Counted from the stretch's first letter, positions 10,400 to 21,061 are shown. The stretch is DNA of 64,000 nt from Takakia lepidozioides (GCA_030704615.1 CM060731.1:21576001-21640000), one strand, 5' to 3'. Translations and numbers: made by a program. The notes: generated by a model not told the origin, from the letters alone.

Positions 10400-11940
10400 A
10401 CTAGTCTACTAGAGCAGCCTAGGCCCGAAGAAAAACCTGTTTTCAAATGTCGGAAATTTGGAAAATCAATCGCAAAAAACCATGATCCTAACCCGTCATA
10501 GCCCTAATCCATAACCCTAATAATCCAGCAGCACCAGTAAACCAGGACCACAAACCACCCATACCAACCACCAGCAGAGAAGCGGCATTGCATTGAAACA
10601 CCTAAACAACTTTAATCAATTCTAACTAATGGAAACAGCTTTGGAACCACATGAATTGAAATGAGATGCTCCGCATTAGACAAGACAACACAATCACGAA
10701 ACGTGACATGCAAGAAACAAATGGTGCTCTATAACCTCTGGATCGAAAACGAGTGAGGAAGAGAAGCAAACCAACAGTGACGTGGGTGATGCTGACCAAC
10801 AAAAGCAACAGCAAAACAAAAACAAAAGCAAATCAACAAACAGAACAAAGAGATAATGAGATAATGACATCAAACCAGATGCGTAAACGAGAACATTACC
10901 TGCTGGATGCGTGAGCCATTTCGGTGCTCCTGTTGCTGACCTGAAACGCCTGACCCTTAAGCTTCCACCGCTCTCCCTTACGCTCTGCTTCCCTCCCGTC
11001 TCCTGTCTGCACTTGAATCCGCTGTCTGCTTCCTTTCCTCCACTGAACTGCATGCTCTCTTCTCTCAGCTCTCACGACACCCTGCACAACACGCTCTCTG
11101 TTCTTCACGCTCTCCCCCCTTCAAAACTCTCTGTTTTCTAGCGCTAGTCGGTCTTACCACTTCCGCAGCGCTTCCGCGTATACAATGGAGTGGCGAAACG
11201 GTGGGCTGAACGACCACACCCCTTATATGGTGCCATCGCAAAGGATCTGAACCATCACGTCCTTTTAAAATCGAACGGTCGCGCGTGTTCCATCCAACAT
11301 CCATGCAAATATCATCCAATTCATCCTTTCCATTCTGTCCATCCATTTTACGAATGACTAGATGAAATAAAAAAATAGATGAATGAACGAGAAAATGTGA
11401 CGTTAATGATCCCTTGCACAGGATCATCAATTATAACCCCGTGGGATATTTCCCACACCCCACACGTGACGATAAATGAAATGTACAAGTCAGATCCTCC
11501 TGCGGCGTTTTGCCGCTGGGAATTACTGCTCTTGACCATGTCTACATTCGGCGGATTAAGGCTTGGAATATTTCCTCTGTCACTCATTTACGCCCGCCGC
11601 ATTCTCGGCCGACTGTCATAGCTGCACGAATTCATGAAACGCTTGTCATCGGCGTCAGGCCTTCATCCACTTGGACAACATTGAATGCAAAATACGTACT
11701 GCTTGATAAGCACGAGTGCGAAACCATTGAACTACCGTTATCGTTCTGGCATCATAATTGTTACATAGGGATCTACCAGTAAAGGACACTCTTTTCCGAA
11801 ATCGGTCAAAGAGTGCACTCTTGCACCATCTAGAACCGTTCGATTGTGGCCATATCGGATATCAACGGCAACAGAAATCGATCCGCGAGACAATGTATCG
11901 CACTATCCCATTGGAGGAGTTCCAACGGGCAACCTGGTTT
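10400..11940. other. Intergenic between divergent module genes
   Basis: No coding sequence recognised. Short open frames on both strands (10694-11430) are C/T- or K/R-biased and unconvincing. The segment probably holds the regulatory region between the minus-strand and plus-strand gene sets. Confidence 0.4.
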
Positions 11941-11946
11941 CACCTC

Positions 11947-11954
11947 TATATAAG
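11947..11954 (+). promoter_or_regulatory. TATA box of the DUF7869-like gene
   Basis: TATATAAG on the plus strand. It is followed by ~700 nt of leader-like sequence (with CACCTCTCT repeats at 11990-12115) before the ATG at 12646. No other good TATA lies nearer. It is the likely core promoter of the plus-strand gene. Confidence 0.45.
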
Positions 11955-12274
11955 GTCTGAGTGCAAACTGTTCAAACCTCTATCTCCATACCTCTCACTT
12001 GCAGATTGTGTTTCCCGCACCTCTCTAGTCATCTCCGACCTCACTTCCCATAGTGCACCTCTCTGAGCATCCTGTACCTCTGTAGCCATCGTAGGTGTAC
12101 CTCTCTGAATTTCCATAATCTCTCGTGTGAACTGCATTTTCTCCTGTACTAAATGTTATGACATCTGTGTGTTTTCGATAATCTACAGGAAAATCTACTA
12201 ATTTCTCATCTGCATGTTTAGAAATTACAGTACAATACTCTTCAATTTCTGTATTTTGTCATACCTCAAGTTGT

Positions 12275-12300
12275 GGACCTCCACTGGACAGTCGCGTCAA
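12275..12300. repeat. Palindrome copy 5 (half degenerate)
   Basis: GGACCTCCACTG, spacer GA, then a decayed right arm CAGTCGCGTC. The spacer is the reverse complement of TC, so this copy is in the opposite orientation. Confidence 0.7.
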
Positions 12301-12395
12301 TGCTCACATTCATCCGTCATTACAATTATTCTTCCACGTAACCATGTTCATCCACTAGTATTCATCCGTCCGATTTTTATTTTTTTTATCTCATC

Positions 12396-12421
12396 CAACC
12401 TCCACTGTACAGTGGAGGTTA
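12396..12421. repeat. Palindrome copy 6 (perfect 24-nt core)
   Basis: AACCTCCACTG, spacer TA, CAGTGGAGGTT: the 24-nt core 12397-12420 is a perfect palindrome. Confidence 0.95.
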
Positions 12422-12611
12422 TATAATTAGACATAATCTTCATATGACATGTTCCAGACCAAACAGTAATTCCATTTCTATTCTACTTCTCTGAAATGTT
12501 CATACGCAAGTGTATTTCCTTTTATTATATTGATTCATCTCTGAATATAGTCTTAACTCATACTGCTTATTACTGTAAGTAAGGTCGTCACGGAGGGGTT
12601 TTCAGTTTCTT

Positions 12612-12637
12612 GAACCTCGCGCGTGCAGTGGAGGTTC
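12612..12637. repeat. Palindrome copy 7
   Basis: GAACCTCGCGCG, then TG, CAGTGGAGGTTC. It ends 8 nt before the ATG of the DUF7869-like gene. Confidence 0.85.
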
Positions 12638-12645
12638 CGGTGATC

Positions 12646-15600
12646 ATGAGCTTAGAGACGGGTCAAAGAGTGTTTCTTACTCTTCCCGGGTCTTCATCTC
12701 CAGTAGCCACTGGGGACTGCCTTAATGTCTCCGGGGTTGGGACCTGTCATGGACACCAATTATCTTCTTCAACCATTTCAGTGGTTCTTATCTCCTGTGA
12801 TGAAGCACACTCATTATGTCCTCTTCCTTATGGACATATGGATGCTGACACCTTGAAGGAGGCAATTGGGACCCCGGTGGTGTGGAATGTTTGCGAAGTT
12901 CATGCGGAGAATAACGAGTATCAAGGAGGGCCTAACATGAATCCTGATTTTATGACGGAGACAAGGGATACTGCCGAGAATTCTGACGTCGACGAGGATG
13001 AATCAAACCACAGACCATCGAAGAGTTCCGGGAATCCGAACGGAGGACTCGGAAGGAACAACTGGAGAAACTTGCAGTGCGTACTGTTGGGTGATGATGG
13101 GGGTGCACTGTTCGAGGGGAGGATTCAAGCCTGCATTCCGGACGAGGTGATCCTCAATGACAAACTGGGAGAGAACGATGTTGGAGATCTTGTCACCAAA
13201 ATACTTTCTGGAGGTTCTGGATCTTTGATGTCTCTTGTAAAATGGCATTTAACAAAAACACAACTTTTGGAAAGTGGGAGACTACTCTCAAATGATGTGG
13301 AGAATTTTATTAGATCCTCTGACAGTATCTTGTACGAAGATCACGAGGCAGGTGTGAAGAAAGCGGCTTATCGGCATTTTACGAGGAAGAAGAGGGATCG
13401 AGATTTGGAACACTCCAAAAAAAGAATGAAGAATCTTACTCTGAAGGAAGTCCGGTCCGTGAGCAGCAAACCTTGTTGCAGACTTCACTGCTGTCAATAT
13501 TTCGATTGGCGAAAAACCTTGGCTATCCGTACTTCGTTTTGGGGATCCACTTTCGATGAGAGGAGAGAACACGGACTAAATGTTTCAAAACGACTTCACA
13601 TGCTGGAAGGGACCTCTCGCAAGGCATACGTTACGATTGAGGGTGTGGATGTTTGTGAGACTGCTTGGTGGAAAATTCATGGAATTGGCAAGTCCACATA
13701 CATGGAGTACAAAAAGTTGAGTAAACAGGGTTGGTTGTCAAGTTTCCATGAGAACCGTGGAGTGAAGAGGCCACGCCCAAGGACTCTTCAAGCAAATGGT
13801 AACATTATGTCCATTATCAACGAAAATACTGACCTCATGCCCCATAAGACAAGATGCATTGGGGAGGGAAGGAGGGATACTTTGAGAGTCTTACCACCTG
13901 AAATGAACTGGAAGCGAATACGAGACGAGTCCAACGAGGTATGAAATCTCCATTCTTCAATTTCTTTCCTGGAAGTCTTTTTTTGATTCAATTTGGATGA
14001 TCCTCCCTTCGATTTTGTCTCATACGACTGTGGTTCTAGCTTCATGAACCTCCACTGTCCAGTGGACGTTACTTTCCTGACCCTGCCTTATTGTAATAGT
14101 CCAACAGACTATTCGGGTTGGATGGAGTCTCGCAGTCGGCTGTTAGCCGCATCCGGAGTTGGATTTTTTCTAACGTGGATGTTCGTAAAACTGGGAGTAC
14201 ATTTGCGAAGTGCACGGAGTGTGAGATGTTAAAGGACCTGATCAGAAAGTCTGTCAAGAGAAGTGCGGAACAGGTGACGCACAAACGAGCTCTTGATAAA
14301 CATTTGAGGCACCAAGAGTCGTGCAGAAGACTGTATCATAGCTGGAGGAATGAGTCTGTTATGATTCCGGAGGAGTTTATCTGTATTATTCACGACCAAA
14401 ATGGATCATAAGAAGACAGCTGTTCCAAGGCTACAGACTCCAAACAAGATGATTTATGGATTGGGTCAGCTTCCAGTTTCACTAACGGGAATGGTCACGC
14501 ACGGACACGGTGATGGAGCTTACGAACAATATTCTCTTGAGTTCTGGAAGGGAAATTCAAACTTTATAATTGGTTCTTTGGCCCGTTGCCTGCGCCAGCT
14601 GGAGAAGCCAACTTGTCGCGAGTCCAGGAACATTTTCGATTACCGACTTCAAAACGAGTTTTTCGAATCACTTTTAAGAGGTAAATCGAGATGTTTGGAT
14701 GTTTGGATGCTTTGAAACCCTGCAGGCCGGAAGACAAATGTGGTGCTTGTCCACTTCCGAGAAGACTGTACTTGCAAATGGACAACTCCGCGAAGGACAA
14801 TAAGAACAGATGGATGCTTGCTTTTCTATCCCTCTTGACCGCCAAAGATGTTTTTGAAGAAATCCAACTAGGGTTCCTAATGGTCGGACACACCCGTGAG
14901 GACATCGACGGGTTCTTCAGCTACCTTTCGAAGAAGCTGAAGGAACGAAGCACCTACATTCTTTCGGATTTGATGAGGTCTTTTATGACCTCGCAAGATC
15001 TGTAGTTCATTCCACAGATTATTCAGGAGGTTCCCCACTTCAAGAATTTTGTCAAGGGCTGTATTTTGGATGGAAAGGAGGCGTTGGTCAGGATTTCGGA
15101 GATGCACGTCTTCCGCTTTTTTAAGGATGTCGAGGGCTGGCCCGTCATGAAGTACAAGAAGTCCGCTACTGATTCGGATTGGCTTCCATCAAACAATAGT
15201 GTGAAGATGTGGAAGTCCAATCCTGACGGGATTTCCAAGCTTCTTGAAGGAGACCCAGACGCCGTTCCAAGGAGACCTATCTGGGGAGTTAGGGACGACT
15301 CCTCCGAAAAACAGTCATTCATTAAGAATGGAATAAAAAAATACAGGGATTTTTGGACGAAAGGAATGATGTTTGACGATCATTACAGAGGTGGAATGGA
15401 ACAATACGACCAGTACTGGGGAAACATTCTCGTCAAGCTGGATAAGCCAATTCCAGAAGCTCCCGAGCGTATTCAGCTTCTTGAGGGATTCTGGCCGGAA
15501 AACAAATTGGTCCAAGAATCATCACAGAGATGGAATCATCCACATATAGTGCCAGATGTGGAAGAAGAGGATGAAATCCTAGAACCTTACTATGGCTCGA

Positions 15601-16022
15601 GATGTGAGCAACCAAGAATATCCCTGAATCTTTTCAAGGATATTGAGAAAGGGTTCTTTGTGCTCGTTCGCCCTTATGACTTAAGTACGTGCCCGGTCTG
15701 GATGGGAGTGGCAATATCTGACGTGATCCGCGAAAGGGAGGATCCTAATTTTAAGAAGGTGAAGGTGGAGTGGTGGAGACCCAAAAAATGTGGTAACCCA
15801 ACAGACTTGGAAAGGTACAGGGATTGTTGGTCAAAACTTTGGGAGTATAACTCGACAGATCCTCCTCAATGGATCCACGTGAACAATGTTGTGTGGACAA
15901 TGCCTCCACGGAAAAATACGACAAGGAATAGCACTAAGAGAATTACTGCCGCCGAAGCAGTGAAGGCACGCGCTAATTTGGAGGAGGCTAATCGTCAGTC
16001 AGAAAGCGAGTCGTGCGAGTGA
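12646..16022 (+). pseudogene. DUF7869-type (RNase-H-fold) transposase-like gene, recently inactivated
   Basis: Exon 1 (12646-13938) opens RVFLTLP...PVATGDC...GTCHGHQL...VVLISCD...LPYG...LKEAIGTPVVWN, like the DUF8039 domain of plant transposon proteins. Later comes a Cys cluster, CCRLHCCQYF...RTSFW, and VCETAWWKIHGIGKSTY. A 162-bp phase-0 intron (13939-14100) leads to exon 2: AKCTECEMLK, then HDQ/MDHKKTAVPRL, LYLQMDNSAKDNKNR, and FLMVGHTREDIDGFFS. These three blocks match the DUF7869 pattern (HDkMD..K, lyiQlDN..ENKN, VGHThediD). The C-terminus (VLVRPYD...VWMGVAISDV...VEWWRP) is a beta-rich, Tudor/SH3-like segment. Lesions: an extra A near 14398, an 8-bp tandem duplication (GATGTTTG, 14690-14705) that shifts the frame, and an in-frame TAG at 15003-15005. 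Otherwise it is well preserved, so inactivation is probably recent. Likely the mobility protein of this module. Confidence 0.65.
14046..14071. repeat. Palindrome copy 8 (intronic)
   Basis: GAACCTCCACTG, spacer TC, CAGTGGACGTTA, preceded by CAT as in copies 1 and 2. It lies inside the 13939-14100 intron. Confidence 0.9.
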
Positions 16023-16152
16023 GTTCCAGACCAAGGACATATTGTTGAGGTCAACTCTAGTACTTCGATTTAAGATATAAATTTTTTCTTCTCTATGTGG
16101 CTCTTCTTGTTTGCGTTGGGGGATCTTTTTTGCAATCTTCTTATGTCGCACT

Positions 16153-16178
16153 GAACCTCGAATGTCCAGTGGACGTTC
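16153..16178. repeat. Palindrome copy 9
   Basis: GAACCTCGAATG, spacer TC, CAGTGGACGTTC. It lies 131 nt after the stop of the DUF7869-like gene and is the right-most copy found. Confidence 0.85.
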
Positions 16179-18900
16179 TCGTCCTTTGTTTCTGGTTTGC
16201 TGGATTCTGGCCTCTTGTATGTCCTGGTCAACAAAGAATACCTTGTGGGGGAGTTTCGCCTACATAATATATAGATCACAAGAACAGATTGGGCGGGCAC
16301 GACCACTGGAGTCTTCAAATTCGGTCAAAGAGGTTTTTAACAACGGAAGAAAATAGCCTATTTCCAGTCCTTCTCTGAAACATGGACTTGCTTTTCGCAT
16401 AACCAATTCTCTCATTGAAGTCTCCCACTAAGAGGAGCCTTACTCAATCGTTGTTGACATACTTTTCAATTTGCCAGTCCTGAAGTTTTTTCTCTGAGAT
16501 TTTCCTCCATTTTCCCTCTAAGCTCTACGACTTTTCTGCACCAAATTTTCATTTCATTTCATTTCCATACTTCTCACCTTTGGCCCTGGTTTAAGAGGGA
16601 ATTTCACATGTCCTTTTCCGTTGTTCAAATTTTTATTTCTCATAGTTTTTATTTGGTGGTCTGACTTTTTATCCTCTCTCATGTTTTTTTCAGATCTATT
16701 TTCTCCCATGAGATCCAGGCGCTTCCCAAAAGTCGTTATATAACGCTATTTTCTTTCCAAATCTCATAGTGTGTATTTATTTTTTAAATTTTTTTAAATT
16801 TTTTTTTGGCAATTTAGGATTTAGGATTGACATACCTTTTTATAGTACCTTGCTTTTTTTGTTAGCATTACCCCTAACCCTTACCCTCTTTTGCAAATGG
16901 CCCATGAACTATTCATACCATAACCATGGCCATAACCATAACCATTATAGTTATTGAAATGTCTTCTCCCTTGCCATTTGCGCTAGTTTTTTCCTTTGTT
17001 TTGGATTGACATGCATTTAGGCATGTTACAGTTTGCTTTCTATGTTACATCTTAATACTAGGTCCAGGTTCTAACGACGAGTCTTTCATTTAATTACTTG
17101 TCCATAATATTAGGTTCTTCATTTTTTTTTTGCTTACTAGTACCATATTAACAACGCTAAGTTCTAGCGAAGTTTGGAGTTTTCTATAAGTGTTTGTCTA
17201 TTTTGTAACTTAAACCATTTATTTATTTATTTTTTATCCTACTAACACACACCAAGTTCTAGCGACTGTGAGTCTTCCATATTTCCAATAGTGTTCTTAA
17301 ACCCAAACCGAAAACCCTACCTTTACCATCACCCCTAAACCATTAATCTTACCATAAACCAATAACTTTAGTGTACTACCCTAGTTACACTCCAAACCAA
17401 GTTATTGTACTACCATGTTACCTCTTCTCAATGTTTCATGCTCTTTTAATATTTTCTTTTGTTGGATAAGGTATAATAGAATGATTACAGGGATATCAAA
17501 TTCCTCAACCATTTCTTAATTCTACCGAGTGTGAGTCCATCATATTTGTTTGTCTTTTTGTACCCTAAATCCAAACCCTAAACCCTTATCCTTACCGTAA
17601 ACCCAAACCTTATTACACTGCTAATGGAAGGCATCGATGAAGTTAATCCGGATCTCACTGGTGTGTACACACAACAATGATGCTTGTGTGATGTTGTCGA
17701 GCTGTGTTGGAGGCCCTAAGCCCTACCCGAGTTGAACGATTAAGCATGCTTTGATGGACTATGCGCATTGTTGGTGTCCCGTCAAACCTCCCCTTCCCAA
17801 ATCTTGTGTTGAGCTTGTCAAGACGCAGTTGTGATCTGTATTATGGAATCTGAAATGCTTTTTACATGGCACTGTATTTAATTAATATTGACACACATAC
17901 CTTGACTCGTTTTGTCTTCCACCACCAACTTTCTGAGAGCGAACCTCCATCTATGAAAGCAATATTAAGTTTTGGGCTTATGTGCTTCATCGCATTAAGT
18001 GGTGAGAGAAACAGAAACAGCACCCGTATGCATGCATGTCGGGATTCCTTTGCTGAAGTTCCGAGACTTTCGGATTGAGAGATTATCTATACTTAACCGA
18101 GGGAAGAATCTGTCGATGCCCATCACAAGATCGTTGCCACAGTTTCCAATACACGTGTGCAGAATTGAGTAAGGTCCACCTACAGACAGCGACGTAATGT
18201 ACCTCGGCAGATCAAAAGGTATATTCCTTGGAACTCAGGCATCAAGGAAACATTGTACCAACATTGGCACTTCGTCTATCTCCAGGGGAGGGGGCGCGTG
18301 TGCTACTTTCTTTCGTCTCTCCGTCGTTTTGCGTTTCAGTAGCCACCTCCCTCATTCAGTCGGCAGCTCCAGCTGTGCTGCTTCTTTTGTCTGTGTTGTA
18401 GAACTCATGCAGGGTCCCTACTGAAGTATCCTATAGCATAAAAAAACTTGACACTGTACTTGCGTGTCGCGGTAATAATCCCTTCGCCGTTGTACTGGAG
18501 GGAAAAAAAAAACCCTTTTGCAGTCTAGGAAACATAGTTATGTCACTGTGAATATTAGTGTTTTGCCAGGAGAAAAACTGGGATCTCAATCGGCGATGTG
18601 AGATCAGGTGTGGTCGATTTCTGCATGTTAGGCTGGAGATATCATCTGATTTTAATGTAGAAAGGCGGATTGTATGCAGAAATCAGAAACCATCTACGCA
18701 AGATGCCAATACTGGTCATGTGATGAGATCATGAGAAGCCTGGCCTTATGTAAGGAGTCTGTTCAGTCTCGACTCTCTATAGGGTTATTCGAGATCCTTT
18801 GCTACAATTAGATTTCCAGGAGTTGTTTTATGTATATCACTTTTAAATTTATAGCTGGAGATGTGAAACAGAAATCACAAGGAGAGATTCTAAAGACGAA
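16179..18900. other. AT-rich spacer with telomere-like degenerate repeats
   Basis: No gene supported. 16.5-17.6 kb is T-rich and holds scattered CCCTAAA/CCCTAACCC-like words (near 16870, 17315 and 17570-17610) and ATAACC repeats at 16918-16950. These look like degenerate telomere-type or simple-sequence DNA, not a true interstitial telomere array. Confidence 0.4.
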
Positions 18901-18919
18901 CATACAGAGGGTTTACTCT

Positions 18920-19025
18920 TGGTTGGAGATGACCATATACATGTGCTAACGCAATAGTAACCCTCTGAGTGTGCATAGCTGATGGACTTGTAATCAAGCA
19001 AGTGCTAGAAATTGTAGAATAGATA
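18920..19025. repeat. Duplicated SAUR-flank segment, copy 1
   Basis: About 105 bp (GCTAACGCAA..., GCTGATGGAC, GTAATCAAGCAAGTGCT, GAAATTG.AGAAT) closely resembling 20262-20372. Both copies are in the same orientation. The second copy lies upstream of the minus-strand SAUR gene, so this one may be a remnant of a duplicated SAUR promoter. Confidence 0.6.
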
Positions 19026-19315
19026 TTTGCTGTTATTTTCCTTTCGCTGCAATGCAGACAGAGTACACAGACCAAAGTCTTTGGTCATTTGACTAAATCG
19101 ATGGTCAAGTAGCATCCTAAAGTAGCACCATCAGTACGCACCTAGACTAAAGCCTCAGAGAACTATCAGAAAACTAACTAGAAATTTGCCAGAGGCTGTC
19201 ATTCAGAAAGTCTTAATTTCAAACAATTGCTGCTCAAGTTGGTACAACGCTAGTGTCACTACGCACACAGAAGTCCTCAAAGTGCTGGAATCTTCTTGTA
19301 AGGCTCCACCGTATT

Positions 19316-19840
19316 TTAATCGCTTGAGTCTGTATTAGTTCGCGAGTCATGGGACCTCACACTCGGACCACCGTTAAGTACGCCTCTCTGCATGTAAGAC
19401 ATTCTAATTTGCCATGTCAAGAATTGCTCGAAGAGAACAGGGTTGCAAGAGATGCGCACGCCGGGCCCCTCGTTCTCGTATCCACATTCTTCCTCGGTCT
19501 TGGCAAGCAACTCACCAATTAGTTTATTCCTGAGGAGAACAATTGGGATCACAAATCGGCGTCTCTCTGTGCCCACGTAGACCGCCACGCAGCCCTCTGG
19601 CACCCCCGGTGGGTGAGAAGCATGAGATTTTGTCACAAATTTAATGATAGAGCTGGCCCCAGGTGGGTTTAAAACAGAGGTGAAGCAGCCTCTTGGTTGG
19701 TGTGAGACATGAGAATTTGTCACACATTTGATCAGGCTTCGCTGCTTCATAGAGTTGACCCCCGGTGGATATATTGTGAAATAGCCCCTTGGCACCGCCT
19801 GTGGGTGTGAGAAACAGGATGCCCTCATCGTGTGGAGCAA
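19316..19840 (-). CDS. SAUR-like auxin-responsive protein with repeated N-terminus
   Basis: Small auxin-up RNA family: small plant proteins that promote cell expansion, mainly by inhibiting PP2C.D phosphatases. The core is PPGVPEGCVAVYVGTERRRF, VIPIVLLRNKLIGELLAKTE, EECGYENEG and ISCNPVLFEQFL, the usual order of the SAUR domain. The gene is intronless, as is typical. The 174-residue length is long for a SAUR because the region before the core carries two degenerate extra copies of its start (SCFSHPQAVPRGYFTIYPPG; SLIKCVTNSHVSHQPRGCF) ahead of the genuine one (SIIKFVTKSHASHPPGVPEG). The ATG at 19840 is the first in frame. A TATA box lies at 20083-20090. The C-terminus after the core diverges from the neighbour at 21.5 kb. 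Probably functional, but the altered N-terminus is odd. Confidence 0.75.
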   Translation of the reverse strand: MLHTMRASCFSHPQAVPRGYFTIYPPGVNSMKQRSLIKCVTNSHVSHQPRGCFTSVLNPPGASSIIKFVTKSHASHPPGVPEGCVAVYVGTERRRFVIPIVLLRNKLIGELLAKTEEECGYENEGPGVRISCNPVLFEQFLTWQIRMSYMQRGVLNGGPSVRSHDSRTNTDSSD

Positions 19841-19852
19841 CTGGTGAAATAA

Positions 19853-20040
19853 ATCAGACAGTCTAGAGCACGAAAGTGAAGATCAAAAAGTCTATAAGTG
19901 AAGATTAGACAGTGTAAGAGTACGCAAGTGTAGATCAGACAGTCTGTAAGAGTACGAAAGCGAAGATCATACAGTCTGTGAGAGTACCCAAGTGAAGATC
20001 AGACCGTCTAGCAAGTGATCAGAGTATGTAAGAGTAGGCA
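19853..20040. repeat. Imperfect tandem repeat in SAUR 5' leader
   Basis: About five copies of a ~35-40 bp unit of the form AGTACGCAAGTGAAGATCAG followed by ACAGTCTGTAAG, with length variation. It lies between the probable transcription start and the ATG of the minus-strand SAUR. Confidence 0.7.
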
Positions 20041-20046
20041 AGTAAC

Positions 20047-20068
20047 ACTTGAAGAACGTTCTTCAAGT
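20047..20068. promoter_or_regulatory. 22-nt perfect palindrome near SAUR transcription start
   Basis: The 20-nt core CTTGAAGAACGTTCTTCAAG is flanked by A and T, giving a perfect 22-nt palindrome 15-36 nt downstream of the TATA box. It contains GAACGTTC (GAAnnTTC), the heat-shock-element half pair. Its role is not known. Confidence 0.5.
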
Positions 20069-20082
20069 GAAGCGCGCTTATC

Positions 20083-20090
20083 ATTATATA
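20083..20090 (-). promoter_or_regulatory. TATA box of the minus-strand SAUR gene
   Basis: TATATAAT on the minus strand, ~245 nt upstream of the ATG at 19840. Confidence 0.5.
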
Positions 20091-20261
20091 GTCCTAGGCT
20101 AAAAGCTTATTTCTACTTCCTTCTGTTTTAAGGTTTACTTTTTAAGCGAATACTTTTTATTTTTACTTACTTTTGGAAAAGGGGGTTACGGATCGGAGAG
20201 ATCTCCAATTTGAGATAGGGCTATATCTATCACTTTGCTTGACCGTTGGATTTTCTACGGT

Positions 20262-20372
20262 TGGAGATTCATGACCCATATGCTAACGCAACACTTACTC
20301 CCTGAACGTGCTTGCTGATGGACAGTACGAACATGTAATCAATCAAGTGCTCGAAATTGCAGAATCCATTCC
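20262..20372. repeat. Duplicated SAUR-flank segment, copy 2
   Basis: Resembles 18920-19025 in the same orientation (GCTAACGCAA, GCTGATGGAC, CAAGTGCTCGAAATTGCAGA). It lies upstream of the minus-strand SAUR. The remaining 20.4-21.05 kb shows no gene. Confidence 0.6.
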
Positions 20373-21053
20373 GTGCTCAAAATCACACAAGGAAAGTCTC
20401 TCCAAATGTTAGAAAACAGACAGTCAGGAGGAAAACTAGTGAGAGAAAACGTCTTTAGCAACAACTGGTGAGTAAACGAAAAGCAAGAATTCTGCCCATT
20501 TTGGCATACTGGTGGGTCTGTTTGATGATGTATAATATCTCCCGGTCTGTGCTTATGTTCACTTTATATCGTCTCCAACAAAGGGGTGACTGCACATAGT
20601 TAGCTAAGCATTTACAGAGTCTGTACTGCCATTTCCCCGGGCTGAGAATAAGCAGATACGAGGGTGAGCTAACGACATGCGTACTCGTCGCTACTATTTG
20701 TCACAACTTTAAATCGTGAGAGGAAGGGGAGATTTAGCTTTTTTTCAAAACTTTCGTGAGGAGTTTTGGGTGCTCGAACAGAGAGCGGGAGTTCTGGGAT
20801 ACCGGCCGCAAGATCTGTGTTTGTAAAATGTTCGGGAGGATCTGGTGGTTGACTGCCTTATTACTATCATTATGCAGCGATGACAGGATGAGCCATCGTT
20901 ATCTATATGTTTCTTGTGAAAGCAACAGAGACATACTTAATTAATCTGCAAACGCCCACCAGAGTTTGGGGGGCGCCGTTGAACCTCTAAAGTAAGCAAA
21001 AACAACAAGATAATAAAAAAAATAAAGTTAGGGTGTAATTTTTAGCCTCGGGC

Positions 21054-21061
21054 TATTTAAA
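21054..21061 (+). promoter_or_regulatory. TATA-like box of the plus-strand SAUR gene
   Basis: TATTTAAA followed by a C/T-rich leader (21062-21130), typical of plant 5' UTRs. It lies ~420 nt before the preferred ATG. Confidence 0.4.

Noticed and set aside
14679-14727. 45-bp GT-AG mini-intron in the DUF7869-like gene
   Set aside because: Splicing gives the wrong phase; the frame change is explained by the 8-bp tandem duplication.
5725-16178. Endogenous giant-virus insertion
   Set aside because: No capsid, polymerase or other viral hallmark gene; genes have spliceosomal introns and transposon-like domains.
16860-17610. Interstitial telomere array
   Set aside because: CCCTAAA-like words are scattered and degenerate, not tandem.
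17690-17760. 5S rRNA-like words (GATTAAGCATGCTT)
   Set aside because: Similarity limited to ~15 nt; the rest of the 5S sequence is absent.
19853-20040. CRISPR array
   Set aside because: Imperfect direct tandem repeat without unique spacers, in a plant genomic context.
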